A program made the position numbers and the translations under genes. A DNA stretch of 64,000 nt, taken from the NCBI GenBank assembly GCA_963669155.1, contig CAVLGW020000049.1:1-64000 (forward strand). The letters run 5' to 3'. A model generated the notes under the pieces. That model worked only from the letters and a program-made list of their open reading frames with translations, searched no databases and had not been told where the DNA came from. Positions 43,707 to 56,330 of the stretch are shown piece after piece; positions within the stretch are counted from its first letter, which is position 1; each line of letters begins with the position of its first letter. Source of the DNA: Arbacia lixula (Eukaryota > Echinodermata > Echinoidea > Arbacioida > Arbaciidae).

Positions 43707-46044
43707 TGTCGTAGTCTAAGGGGGGGGGGGGGGGGTTGTCAGGATGAGGCACGACAGATAGAAGACGCTGACACTCGAATTTGAAGGGGTGGGTTGTTTT
43801 ATTGGTGGCACTTGCGACCTAAGTATGCACAAAAAAAAAAACCTCTGCCAGAGCAGAAAAAGACAACAAGAAGAGAGCATAATCAACACATGATCATGAT
43901 ACAAATCTTAGACATCCTTTCTAACTTTGAAAAGCGCAACATGTCATACTTAACTCAACTAAACCCAACCAGATTAATATGAAGCCTGAGAATATTAATC
44001 TTCTAAATTCAAACCTTAACAATCACTTGGCATCACATCACAGCCTCTTTCTCCAGACTGGAAAAGCTCTCATTAAACATTTTGATCCTGTAAATGAGTG
44101 ACCCGAAACAACTTCCTATTTGTTAACATAATTCTATATAATCACATGATCTGTAATTATTGAAGTCATGAATCATGAGGTTAAGTACATACAACTACAA
44201 AACATTAACTCATCATTATTATTACCTACTATTTGCATTTTTAATCAATCACCTTAACCCTTTAAACATTATTCAGAACATCACTCGACTGTAAGAACAA
44301 ATTTTTCTTATGAAGGCCATAAATAGCAATAACAATAATAAGACATAAACAGTTGAATCCGTTTGGCCATCCTGACTCACAACTCACCCAACTGAGGTCC
44401 TCCTCACACTGGTTATACGCCCAGACCAGTACGCTACCCCTCCAGCTGGAACCTAAATATAATACAATAAATCCTAATGATTGTAAAGTACTCAAATAAT
44501 TCCCCTTGTTTAACAATAAACATCAACGGTCCGAACTGAACCACCATCGACCCATCCATGCACGTTTATGCATATTAATCATTCACAATAATCAGACAGA
44601 AATACTCTAATGCTTTCCAGGGCCTACATGAGCATTCGTCATCTTTAACAAACAACATATAATAATGTACAACATTATCATAATTGAAGTGCTAATGTAA
44701 CTTTACCAGTAGCTATAGTTCACACTTATATTGAGTATTATACCACCTCCTTATCAGTAGTTGGAATAATCTTTCTGAGTCTTCTCCTTTATCTACATCA
44801 CTTCCAGAAGTATATATGTAGTACTCTTAATATCAAGGCACAACAAACATGCTTTTCTCTGTTATGATATTTCTGCTCCCTTATCGAAGTCACAACAAAA
44901 TGATATAAGTATTAACACATGCCTACTCAATTATCGCACGTAAGTTCCTGATGTCTATAACGAAACAAATGCAACATGCGAACTATATGGGATATACTGC
45001 GATTGTACAATACCCATCTGCCCTCAATTCATGATACTAATAACATCCTCAACGTTGGGTCAACATTATAATCTAATTGTGTCCTTATAAGCATTCCCGT
45101 ATCTCAACACATCAAAATTACTCATCTGAATCATGTATAAGATTATAATAAGACTACAATATCAATCCAGTTGTTAATCACAAAATAAACTGACATTACA
45201 CAACTTTATAACATTACACTATGGTCAGCATTACATTCGATCTCCCCAACCATTCTTCCTGAATACATTTCACATGAAATGTTAACATACCTCCACTGCT
45301 CAGAGTTCTGACTCCGTGTCACCCACAGCTTGGCAACACCGGCAAACCGCACAGTCTCCCTCGATAGAAACCTTTTTTTTAAATCGAAATAACAATGCCT
45401 AATAAGTAACGAAACCCTAGGTCCAATTCCTTAACTCTAGTTAAGAGTACCTGTACAACACATTATTATAGGATCAACTTCTATACCATGAGATCTGAGA
45501 TTCAGAATCCCTCTCAACGTACAATAGTTATATCATCCTATTAATAACTACAAGATGGATGGTCTGAGAGCATAGACTACCCCAGGTTTAAAGCTGCACT
45601 CCGCCTATGCCAGACACACACGTATGCTTCCCCAACATCACTGTGTAAACAATTCCTACCCTGTGCACCCGAATGAGCACTACACATGGCATCCCAATTG
45701 AACTGCCCCAATTGAGTAACAACCTCTATAATCACATAATTATTAATACAATACTGTACTGTGAACAATTTAATGAGAATCATTCATGGTCACCTTCCCA
45801 TCCACATTATATTCACTACTAAACTAGGATTCGAGTATAGCTTGGACGTACATGTAATACAAACTTTGGGCATAGTATAAAATGCACACCCACCACAGCC
45901 TGTACCCCCATGCTCTGTGTATTCTACACGCAATTCTGTACACACGATACGCATACACGATGCGATCCTGCCTAAAACAATAGTGCTATGACTGTGTATA
46001 CAAGGCATGCATGAAGCTGCACGTGTACGCACTTGCAGAGCTTT
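43707..46044 (-). repeat. Partial 5' LTR of unit D
   Basis: Minus-strand LTR from its 3' terminus (43707) back through exon 4, intron 3, exon 3, intron 2, exon 2 and part of intron 1. It then folds back on itself at about 46044. The U3-like part is absent. Confidence 0.87.
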
Positions 46045-46156
46045 ATGCATGCCTTGTATACACAGTCATAGCACTATTGTTTTAGGCAGGATCGCATCGT
46101 GTATGCGTATCGTGTGTACAGAATTGCGTGTAGAATACACAGAGCATGGGGGTACA
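45901..46156. repeat. Fold-back inverted repeat, 112-nt arms and 32-nt loop
   Basis: 45901-46012 and 46045-46156 are inverted copies of the same piece of LTR intron 1, with 46013-46044 as the loop. The arms appear perfectly matched. This is the signature of snap-back DNA synthesis, in which a 3' end turns round and copies its own strand. The right arm then joins a leader scrap through shared TACA. Confidence 0.9.
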
Positions 46157-46342
46157 ATGGGAGAACAAAATACAGTCTCATGAATCTATAACTCAATATC
46201 TTACACTCTCCCTAACATCACCTCCAGTTGAAGGTTTTTTTTTTCTTTCTTGCTCTGTCTCCCTCGTCCGCCGGGTAGTCGCTTCCTGTCCCTCACTGCG
46301 ATGTCGCGCTATGCCGTTGACCCAATCCCACTCCTGACACCA
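46153..46342 (-). other. Leader scrap with primer-binding site (minus)
   Basis: About 190 nt of a B/E-type leader, with the tRNA-Leu site at 46324-46342, abut the LTR of unit E as if a further unit began here on the minus strand. No gag follows; the fold-back arm is reached instead. Confidence 0.85.
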
Positions 46343-46344
46343 TT

Positions 46345-49300
46345 TGTCGTAGTCTAGAGGGGGGGGGGGGGGGGGGGTTGTCAGGATGAGGCACGACAGA
46401 TAGAAGACGCTGACACTCGAATTTGAAGGGGTGGGTTGTTTTATTGGTGGCACTTGCGACCTAAGTATGCACAAAAAAAAAACCTCTGCCAGAGCAGAAA
46501 AAGACAACAAGAAGAGAGCATAATCAACACATGATCATGATACAAATCTTAGACATCCTTTCTAACTTTGAAAAGCGCAACATGTCATACTTAACTCAAC
46601 TAAACCCAACCAGATTAATATGAAGCCTGAGAATATTAATCTTCTAAATTCAAACCTTAACAATCACTTGGCATCACATCACAGCCTCTTTCTCCAGACT
46701 AGAAAAGCTCTCATTAAACATTTTGATCCTGTAAATGAGTGACCCGAAACAACTTCCTATTTGTCAACATAATTCTATACAATCACATGATCTGTAATTA
46801 TTGAAGTCATGAATCATGAGGTTAAGTACATACAACTACAAAACATTAACTCATCATTATTATTACCTACTATTTGCATTTTTAATCAATCACCTTAACC
46901 CTTTAAACATTATTCAGAACATCACTCGACTGTAAGAACAAATTTTTCTTAATGAAGGCCATAAATAGCAATAACAATAATAAGACATAAACAGTTGAAT
47001 CTGTTTGGCCATCCTGACTCACAACTCACCCAACTGAGGTCCTCCTCACACTGGTTATACGCCCAGACCAGTACGCTACCCCTCCAGCTGGAACCTAAAT
47101 ATAATACAATAAATCCTAATGATTGTAAAGTACTCAAATAATTCCCCTTGTTTAACAATAAACATCAACGGTCCGAACTGAACCACCATCGACCCATCCA
47201 TGCACGTTTATGCATATTAATCATTCACAATAATCAGACAGAAATACTCTAATGCTTTCCAGGGCCTACATGAGCATTTGTCATCTTTAACAAACAACAT
47301 ATAATAATGTACAACATTATCATAATTGAAGTGCTAATGTAACTTTACCAGTGGCCATAGTTCACACTCACATTGAGTATTATACCTGCTCCTTATCAGT
47401 AGTTGGAATAATCTTTCTGAGTCTTCTCCTTTATCTACATCACTTCCAGAAGTATATATGTAGTACTCTTAATATCAGGGCACAACAAACATGCTTTTCT
47501 CTGTTATGATATTTCTGCTCCCTTATCGAACTCACAACAAAATGATATAAGTATTAACACATGCCTACTCAATTATCGCACGTAAGTTCCTGATGTCTAC
47601 AACGAAACAAATGCAACATGCGAACTATATGGGATATACTGCGATTGTACAATACCCATCTGCCCTCAATTCATGATACTAATAACATCCTCAACGTTGG
47701 GTCAACATTATAATCTAATTGTGTCCTTATAAGCATTCCCGTATCTCAACACATCAAAATTACTCATCTGAATCATGTATAAGATTATAATAAGACTACA
47801 ATATCAATCCAGTTGTTAATCACAAAATAAACTGACATTACACAACTTTATAACATTACACTATGGTCAGCATTACATTCGATCTCCCCAACCATTCTTC
47901 CTGAATACATTTCACATGAAATGTTAACATACCTCCACTGCTCAGAGTTCTGACTCCGTGTCACCCACAGCTTGGCAACACCGGCAAACCGCACAGTCTC
48001 CCTTGATAGAAACCTTTTTTAAATCGAAATAACAATGCCTAATAAGTAACGAAACCCTAGGTCCAATTCCTTAACTCTAGTTAAGAATACCTGTACAACA
48101 CATTATTATAGGATCAACTTCTATACCATGAGATCTGAGATTCAGAATCCCTCTCAACGTACAATAGTTATATCATCCTATTAATAACTACAAGATGGAT
48201 GGTCTGAGAGCATAGACTACCCCAGGTTTAAAGCTGCACTCCGCCTATGCCAGACACACACGTATGCTTCCCCAACATCACTGTGTAAACAATTCCTACC
48301 CTGTGCACCCGAATGAGCACTACACATGGCATCCCAATTGAACTGCCCCAATTGAGTAACAACCTCTATAATCACATAATTATTAATACAATACTGTACT
48401 GTGAACAATTTAATGAGAATCATTCATGGTCACCTTCCCATCCACATTATTTATATTCACTACTAAACTAGGATTCGAGTATAGCTTGGACGTACATGTA
48501 ATACAAACTTTGGGCATAGTATAAAATGCACACCCACCACAGCCTGTACCCCCATGCTCTGTGTATTCTACACGCAATTCTGTACACACGATACGCATAC
48601 ACGATGCGATCCTGCCTAAAACAATAGTGCTATGACTGTGTATACAAGGCATGCATGAAGCTACACGTGTACGCACTTGCAAAGCTTTAACTTGCAAAGC
48701 TCATTTCTCTCCATATATCTACCCTTATCTTCAACACTAAATTAGTACAATGTAATGTTTTAACTGTGCAATACATAGAGTGGTAAAACATACCTCCTAA
48801 GCCTGCCCAACCAAGCTCTTGTTAACTCTTCCAGCTCCTCGAACGATTGCTTGTACTACACTCTCAGTGTCTTTCACCCAGCAATGCCAAATTGCGTATC
48901 TTGCACGTACTCTCTTAAGATTCTTGCCCCAGAGGATGACCCAATCACCCACTCTGAGTGCAAATATTCATCCTCCTTTTTTTTTGTTTTGTTTTGTTTT
49001 GTTTTGTTTTGTTTTGTTTTGTTTGATATTTAGAGACACACTTATGTTTTGTTTTGTTTTTTTTTGTTTTTTTTGTTTTGTTTGATATTTAGAGACACAC
49101 TTATGACAACATCTTAAGTACTATCACCACAATAATACTTATCATCATGTTCACAACAATGAAACATTTAACCAGGAACTATATTTTTCCTAGCATCAAT
49201 GCTACGTGATGAGGTTCACTTTCCATAAACATTCCATGTACCGACCTGACTCCCTGACCTGCATTCCACAGACTTAAAGGGAGAATTCTCAAAATTCACT

Positions 49301-50439
49301 CTCCTACAATCCATCCTGACAAATGGTATGACTGACCTCACTCATACAACATGGTTTCTTAACACCTATACATCAAGCCTTGCACCACTGGCCTTCAAGG
49401 GTACTAAGACATTAACATCTCTACTACTGGGTACACCTCTATCTTACTTAGTACAGATGTATAGCTATCTGAATATCCCAAAATATTGTTATGTGGATAT
49501 TACCCATTCAGCACATTTATGGCAAAACAAAGTTATCAATCTGTCAAGCCCACAAGGTCATTAAACAGACCCCCACTCTTTTGGGCAAGCCCCACCAAAG
49601 CCGTGATAACAAACCCCCTCCTTGGAGAGGACATCAAGAGTCTCTCTATTTACCATCAGTCACCTTATTAAGGTCACGAAGAGAAAGTCGTTGGGGGTAA
49701 AAGGAAACAACTCAGTAGACCACGGGTCTTTACTAGTTGCGAAGAAATGTTTGAATGACATGACAATGTGAAGGACAATCGGCTAATCATTACTACTCAA
49801 GACAATCATACTTTCTAATCATACTTTCTAATCATACTTCCTAATCATACTTTCATACTTTCATACTTTCTAATTCAAGCCTTGTTTCATGCTAACCCAA
49901 TTCAATATACAAATCAAAAAGATATCCATATCTTCACCACATAGGTAATTATTAAAATAAATGACAATTCAGCGTCATCCAGAAACCAAAGTCACAGGAA
50001 TAATGCTCAACTCAGCTTACTTTCTCCTTCCTCTACCTACAATGTATTTGGAAACTTAAAATTGGTCACTTCAAAATTGCCCAGGTGCATGTTTCGATCA
50101 GCACCCTTCTCAGTTCCAAAGATGTGCATTTCCTTCCACATAGCTTGGGAGATCCACACATCCTAAAGAAATTCAGTTTGCAGTCTTTCTTTTAAAAGCT
50201 GTGAAAAAGTCTCTAAAAACATTTACAAGTCTTGGTTTGTACAGTGATATTTAGACGGTTACTTCTGACAAGCCTCCTCGAGGTTTACGGCGTAAAAGAA
50301 AAAAGAGATACTTGTATTACTCTTAGAAAGCAAAGAATAACATCTTCATCTAGCTAGCCATAAAAGTCTAACTGAATGATGCACGCTTAGTAATATCCTG
50401 AAAGACAAACAAAGCTTTTCTCTCCGCCTACTTGCCACA
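46345..50439 (-). repeat. Complete 3' LTR of unit E
   Basis: 4,095 nt, TGTGGC at 50439 to ACGACA at 46345 (minus), with the three introns present. A-subtype. The C-tract is the longest seen (19). It is followed on the minus strand by a primer-binding site and a leader scrap. Confidence 0.85.
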
Positions 50440-50929
50440 TCTCTCTCTCTCCTTCTGCTCACACTAATGGTGTTTGAGAGATATTCCCCTACACTGCTGA
50501 ATTGATTGGAAACATAAAGTGCAACATAATACTCATTGGAGGAAATTCAACACAAAAGTAAGTTTAAGAAATATTTGGAAGAAAACCTGAGAAACAATAC
50601 ATGCACTCCCAAGCACATTTTCATAGCCTTTCTTCATTTTTCAACTAAATCAAAATTAAAATAAGGTTAAAATAATACCTTTCCAGTTTTTTCTTTGTTT
50701 CTAAATACGGCATATGCCAAGAGAGAAAATAAACATACGCTTCTACCATACTTCACTGGTGTCATCAAAAAGGGTGTAGCACACAATCAAATGTAATTCA
50801 TGTCTGAGGAACTTCACATACATGAACGACTCTCCTATTCTGTCTCATTGAGTAATGCAACTATACTGCTGAACTATATTCACCGCTCATGATCCCAACA
50901 CAACAATATGATCAACCTCAAACTTAACA
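50440..50929 (-). other. 3' UTR and purine tract of unit E
   Basis: About 490 nt on the minus strand, matching unit A. Purine tract 50440-50456. No further frame seen. Confidence 0.7.
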
Positions 50930-53900
50930 TCAACGAGTCACTGATTTTGGGAGATGATTAGGATTACTATGTTGCCCTCTGGTCACTCGCTTCGACCGAC
51001 GAGGGACTGTTACATTTTCTTGCTCATGTTCATCGGTACCAAGTGAGAACCATGAGGGCTCACCTAAATCGCCATCTCTAGCCTCATCGTTTGAGGTCCA
51101 TTCGTCTCCGTCTCCCTCACTATCAGATGAAGGCTGGGATTCTGTGTCAATTCTGATATGACAATCTGCACTTCTGGGGTCCAATGTTAACAGTCTTCTA
51201 TTAACTGTTTTCATATCTCCTCCATGAACTGGTCGAATGTGGCAAACATCCCCATCCACATTGACTCCTACAATGACATAAGGGTCCCTGAAGAATTTAT
51301 CAGCAAGTTTGTGTCTTTCGGTGAATGCCGTCTGTCTTAACAGCACATGTTGCCCGACCTCCATTCTAGACGGCCCGACTCTACGATCATGGCGCTGTTT
51401 ATCTTCGGCCGCTCTTCTCTTCAAGTTCTGCTCCGCGAGGACATTCACTTTCGTCATGGCTGCAGCCTGCGATTTCACGAAGTCCTGGTCCCACTCTCTT
51501 TCCACTCGTGAGAGAAGCTGGTCTATAGGGAGACATGGTTCCCTGCCATACATCAGCCTACATGGCGAATAACCCGTCGATCGATGTGGTGTGGAGTTGT
51601 AGATGAATACCAGATGGGCAATCATTTCCGGCCAGTTCTTCCTGTCAGTTGGGTCCATGGAACGAATCAGGCAACAGAGTGTTCTATTAAAGCGTTCTAC
51701 CTGTCCATTCCCCTCCGGGTGATAGGGGGTGGTACGAGATTTCTTCACACCATACAAAGCGCAGACCTCCTTTATCAGATGACTCTCGAAGTCTCGTCCC
51801 TGATCGGAGTGGATTCGAAGGGGTATCCCGTAGTGGACAAACCACACATCTCTGAGGACCTTTGCTACCGTCCGTGCACTTTGATCTTTGCATGGGATCG
51901 CTTGGGCGTACTTGCTGTAGACATCGGTTAGTACTAGGATATCCTCATATCCTCCTCGTCCCCGATCCATCTTCAAGAAGTCTATGGCCAAAATCTCCAA
52001 TGGCCTGAACGCAAGCAGGTGGCGCATCGGATTCCTCACGGTTGGGGTCGGTGCTTTCGCTACTGTACAGTTGAAGCACATCTTGATATAATGGCGAACA
52101 TCAGCATGGAGACCCGGCCAGAAGCATCTTCGCTGCAGCAGTCCCAAGGTCCTTGTCACGCCCTGATGCCCCCATTTATCATGAACCGTTTCTAGAATAG
52201 TCTGCCTCATCTTGGTTGGCACAAGTAACTGTTTCAAAATTTCACCTTGCACCAACACTCGCCGGTAGAGTATACCATCACTCTCCACTAGGTGCTTCCA
52301 CTCTCTCATCCACCCTCTCACTGATGCCTCCTCTGGTAGTGGATCTCCAGGCTTCCACCCTTGTCTCCAATACTCCCAGACCGTGCCAAGACTGTCGTCT
52401 TTCTGTTGGAGTTCCGACAGCTGTGGTAGACTAAAGGATGGGAGAACAGTAGATACATGTGTATTCGGCTCCACCATCTTGGCTGGTCGTTGTGGTTTAC
52501 CCGCTTGTGCATGCACCTCCACTGGCATTGCTGAACAACATAACACATCCTCTATGGTAGGCGGGCATGCTTCCTCCTCTTCATTTGGGCGCCTACTTAG
52601 AGCATCTGCACATCTGTTCTGTCTCCCGGGTAGGTACTTGATCTGCAGATCAAAGGGTGCCAGCTGTGCGACCCATCGTTGCTCTGTAGCTCCTAACTTC
52701 GCAGTATCCAGGTGTGCCAAAGGATTATGATCGGTCCGGACTTCAGTCGTACTCCCTATGAGGTATTCTCGAAACTTGTCTGCGATGGCCCACTTCAGAC
52801 CCAAAAGCTCTAGCTTAAAGCTGGAGTAGTCAGGGTAGTTCTTCTCCACATCTCTCAGTCCTCGACTTGCATACACCAGAGGGTGTAGTTTCCCGTCATC
52901 GCCACGTTGAGAAAGACAAGCTCCCAACCCTTGTAGTGATGCATCTATTTCCACTACAAAAGGCTTGTCGAACTGAGGATATCCAAGGACTGGGGTAGTC
53001 GTCATCGCACTCTTCAAACTGTCAAATGCCTGCTGTGCCTCTTCCGACCATACAAACTCCTGTACACTATCACCATGTCTTCTCTTGGACTTCTTGGACC
53101 CAAGTTGGCACTTCCCTACCAGTGCATGTAATGGGGCTGCGATCCCAGCGAACCCTGCGACAAACCTGCGATAGTACGATGCCATGCCTAAAAACGAGCG
53201 CAACTCTTTGATACATGTAGGGGTAGGCCAGCTCCTTATCGTCTCAATCTTCTTGGGATCGACCGAAATTCCTGATGCAGACACCACGTGCCCCAGATGA
53301 TGTACCTCCTCTTGAAGAAACTGACACTTCCTCCCCTTTAACTTCAACCCGTACTCTGTCAGTCGATCAAACACTACCTTAAGTCTGGCGACGTGATCGT
53401 CTAGGGTCCTCGAAAAGACAAGGATGTCATCCAAGTAGATGACTAGATTGGTCAGATTCAGATCTCCCAGAACCAGTTCCATTACTCTCTGAAACGTGCT
53501 AGGGCTGTTGGCTAGCCCCTGAGGCATCCTCAAGAATTCGAAAAGGCCCCATGGGACCCTGAAAGCTGTCTTCTCGATGGAACCATCCTCCATAGCTATT
53601 TGAAAATAGCCGTTTGCAAGGTCAAGGGAACTGAAGAACTTGGCCCCTCCCAATGCTTCAAGAGTCTCATCAATTCGAGGAAGGGGGAAGGAATCTCGAA
53701 TGATCCTCTTGTTTAACTGGCGGTAGTCGATGCATATTCTAAGAGAACCATCTTTCTTGCGGATTGGCACTACTGGACTTGCGAAAGGGCTGTTGGATCG
53801 TCTGATTATGCCTTTATCCAGCATCTCCTGCAGCAGAGCCTTCATCTCCGGGACGTGGTTTGGTGGAATGCGCCGATAGGGGAGCCGGACAGGTGGTCCG

Positions 53901-56005
53901 TCCTGGGTGCGAACCTGATGGGGGATCACTGTGCAACATCCCAAGTCCATATCTGATCGGGCAAATGCCTGCGAGTGCTGAGATACTAGTCTGGCGATTA
54001 CATCTGCATGATCTGGTTTAAGGTGGTCCAGATTCACCCCAGTTGGTAACTCCAGTCTACTCCCGTCTTGGCAGATGTACTGTCCTTCCCTCATCTGATC
54101 CACCTCAGCATTAGTGTCGTCTTCCACTCCCAACAAAGCCCCTGCCCCTACTTCAGCGGTTACATCTGCGATGTTGACCTCAATCACACCATCCCTCTCT
54201 ACAACATAAATCTCTTCTCGATCAGCTACCTCGACTACAGATGCTACAACAGTGCCTTGGTTGATCGTCTTCAGTTCTGACGATCGATTGGCCACAGTTA
54301 CCTCAAGTCTCGGGCCACTGACATGCATGCATCCATCGTAAACATCAAGGTGGTTTTTATCAAGATAACCCTTCGGAGAGGCGAGTGGCTCCACCAGTAC
54401 ATCCATCCCATGCAGCGCCCCAGAGTCCTCTATTCTGCATTCAATCCTACGTACGGTTAGGGGAGGAATAATTTCGTCGTCACTCATGACAAGGAGTGCA
54501 CTGGCAGCCTGTGTAGACTGTTGTAGCTCAAGAGTCTTCTCCACAAAGTTCCAGCCTTCACTCCCTTGGAGATCCCCTTGAAGCAGCATGCGGAGAGCAT
54601 TGCAGCCTAAGATCACCGAGCTCTCTTTCTTCCATTCAACCTTCTTCGCAGTGTCTTCCACGATGAGGAACCCTACTTCAGTGGACTTCCTGTCAACAAC
54701 AACTGGCGCCCGAATGTACCCAATGATGGGAAGGATACTCCCCGTCACGCCGACGACCCACACACCAGCGCCGTCCCCATCCAATGGTACGTGACCTTTC
54801 AGATGCTTATTGTAGAAGGATGAAGGGATGAGGCTCGCCTCCGCCCCCGTATCCAGTACACAGATGGTGCTCACCCCTGCTATCTGAACTTCAGCCCTAG
54901 GACTCTGCGAGACAAGCTGAGGAGTCAAATTGGTTTCCTCTTGATGCCGGACAGCTCTGACCCTTCCTTGTGGCTGGGGCTCCTCCATGTTGGGTGCATC
55001 GCCATGAGATTGAGCTGGTGCCTGATGGTTGTTCTCCAATGGGCAGTCTCTGCGGATGTGTCCGAATTGTTTGCAACCATAACACAGGGGAGGCGACGGG
55101 CACTCTCTCTTAAAGTGACCCCGTCGATGACAATTATAGCAAAACTCAGTACCTGGACGTCTCCTCGGTGGGCCAGATTCCATCGTCTTCACTACCTGTA
55201 TCACTTCTTTCAATGCGTCCCGAAGTTCTGATATCTCACTCCTCATGGATTGCACTGTGGGATCCTCTATGGGGTGAGATGAAACCCGCTGTGCTTCGAT
55301 TTCTACTTCCCTAATGTTGGCCCGTGGGGGAGTAAAATCTTCATCTTGGAAGAGATCCAGCACCTCCTTCCTGAAATCCAGAAAAGACATCCTAGGGTTT
55401 GATAGAGCAGTCCGCCTGAGCTCTCTTTGGAAGTGTCGATCCTTGACCCCTGTGATGAATCGCTCCTTCAAGGTGCTGTCCTTCATTTTGGCCAGTGCCT
55501 CCTTCTCATCAACCAAAGCCGCGCTTTCCATTCTATCATACAGGCGAAGGAGAGAACTGCTAAACTCCGCAAGTGATTCCCCTGGCTTCTGCACTCTGGC
55601 ATGGAGTTGACTGGTCAACGGTTGCACACCTTCCTTCTTCCCGAACCTCGAGATAAGGATAGCCTTCAAAGCGCTGCTATCTCCTCTTGTTTCCGGGTCG
55701 TGACATCGCACCTCGTCCTTGGCGCAGTCTGCAAGATGTGTTAGGAGCACCTGGGTCTTCTCTTGTGGGTTCAACTTATAATAATTGCAGTAATCTTCAT
55801 ACTCTTCCAGCCATTCGATGACAGTTGGGTCACCGGATCTCTGCGGGAGGCCCCTGAACTTCGTCAACTTCAGTGTGGGTAATCCCCTAGAGGCTGAAAT
55901 GTTTTGGAACGCGCCCGTCAACGCATCGATCATACCAGCTAAGCCTGCTTCCGGTGTATCTGCTGGGGGAGACTCTTGCCTTCTGCTTGATCTACGGCTT
56001 GCCAT
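50930..56005 (-). CDS. Gag-Pol polyprotein, 1,691 aa (unit E)
   Basis: Continuous Gag-Pol frame on the minus strand with the same domain order as unit B: CCHC knuckles, DTG protease, YLDD reverse transcriptase, RNase H, HHCC/DD35E integrase, acidic tail. It looks whole. Its C-terminus matches unit A. The start is the conserved ATG after the leader repeats. Confidence 0.95.
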   Translation of the reverse strand: MASRRSSRRQESPPADTPEAGLAGMIDALTGAFQNISASRGLPTLKLTKFRGLPQRSGDPTVIEWLEEYEDYCNYYKLNPQEKTQVLLTHLADCAKDEVRCHDPETRGDSSALKAILISRFGKKEGVQPLTSQLHARVQKPGESLAEFSSSLLRLYDRMESAALVDEKEALAKMKDSTLKERFITGVKDRHFQRELRRTALSNPRMSFLDFRKEVLDLFQDEDFTPPRANIREVEIEAQRVSSHPIEDPTVQSMRSEISELRDALKEVIQVVKTMESGPPRRRPGTEFCYNCHRRGHFKRECPSPPLCYGCKQFGHIRRDCPLENNHQAPAQSHGDAPNMEEPQPQGRVRAVRHQEETNLTPQLVSQSPRAEVQIAGVSTICVLDTGAEASLIPSSFYNKHLKGHVPLDGDGAGVWVVGVTGSILPIIGYIRAPVVVDRKSTEVGFLIVEDTAKKVEWKKESSVILGCNALRMLLQGDLQGSEGWNFVEKTLELQQSTQAASALLVMSDDEIIPPLTVRRIECRIEDSGALHGMDVLVEPLASPKGYLDKNHLDVYDGCMHVSGPRLEVTVANRSSELKTINQGTVVASVVEVADREEIYVVERDGVIEVNIADVTAEVGAGALLGVEDDTNAEVDQMREGQYICQDGSRLELPTGVNLDHLKPDHADVIARLVSQHSQAFARSDMDLGCCTVIPHQVRTQDGPPVRLPYRRIPPNHVPEMKALLQEMLDKGIIRRSNSPFASPVVPIRKKDGSLRICIDYRQLNKRIIRDSFPLPRIDETLEALGGAKFFSSLDLANGYFQIAMEDGSIEKTAFRVPWGLFEFLRMPQGLANSPSTFQRVMELVLGDLNLTNLVIYLDDILVFSRTLDDHVARLKVVFDRLTEYGLKLKGRKCQFLQEEVHHLGHVVSASGISVDPKKIETIRSWPTPTCIKELRSFLGMASYYRRFVAGFAGIAAPLHALVGKCQLGSKKSKRRHGDSVQEFVWSEEAQQAFDSLKSAMTTTPVLGYPQFDKPFVVEIDASLQGLGACLSQRGDDGKLHPLVYASRGLRDVEKNYPDYSSFKLELLGLKWAIADKFREYLIGSTTEVRTDHNPLAHLDTAKLGATEQRWVAQLAPFDLQIKYLPGRQNRCADALSRRPNEEEEACPPTIEDVLCCSAMPVEVHAQAGKPQRPAKMVEPNTHVSTVLPSFSLPQLSELQQKDDSLGTVWEYWRQGWKPGDPLPEEASVRGWMREWKHLVESDGILYRRVLVQGEILKQLLVPTKMRQTILETVHDKWGHQGVTRTLGLLQRRCFWPGLHADVRHYIKMCFNCTVAKAPTPTVRNPMRHLLAFRPLEILAIDFLKMDRGRGGYEDILVLTDVYSKYAQAIPCKDQSARTVAKVLRDVWFVHYGIPLRIHSDQGRDFESHLIKEVCALYGVKKSRTTPYHPEGNGQVERFNRTLCCLIRSMDPTDRKNWPEMIAHLVFIYNSTPHRSTGYSPCRLMYGREPCLPIDQLLSRVEREWDQDFVKSQAAAMTKVNVLAEQNLKRRAAEDKQRHDRRVGPSRMEVGQHVLLRQTAFTERHKLADKFFRDPYVIVGVNVDGDVCHIRPVHGGDMKTVNRRLLTLDPRSADCHIRIDTESQPSSDSEGDGDEWTSNDEARDGDLGEPSWFSLGTDEHEQENVTVPRRSKRVTRGQHSNPNHLPKSVTR

Positions 56006-56328
56006 ATTTCTTATTGTTTGATTACAATCCAGAAGCTGCTGGTTTACAGTGAGGAAAATATATTAATTAATCGACCAGGTAACCTGCTGGTTTATAGTGG
56101 AAAAGATGTTAATTAATCGACCAGGTAACCTGTTGGTTTACAATGGGAGAACAAAATACAGTCTCATGAATCTATAACTCAATATCTTACACTCTCCCTA
56201 ACATCACCTCCAGTTGAAGGTTTTTTTTTTCTTTCTTGCTCTGTCTCCCTCGTCCGCCGGGTAGTCGCTTCCTGTCCCTCACTGCGATGTCGCGCTATGC
56301 CGTTGACCCAATCCCACTCCTGACACCA
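56006..56328 (-). other. Leader and primer-binding site of unit E
   Basis: Minus-strand leader with the tRNA-Leu site at 56310-56328, a short A-run and the three repeats before gag. B/E subtype. Confidence 0.8.
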
Positions 56329-56330
56329 TT

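Larger units (their letters stand above)
34921..46044 (-). mobile_element. LTR retrotransposon unit D (minus strand), both LTRs partial
   Basis: On the minus strand: a 5' LTR part (46044 to 43707), primer-binding site (43704 to 43686), leader, gag-pol (43374 to 38299), 3' UTR and purine tract (37825-37809), and a 3' LTR (37808 to 34921) that stops inside intron 2. The internal region looks whole. Both LTRs end at rearrangement joints, not at element termini. Confidence 0.9.
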
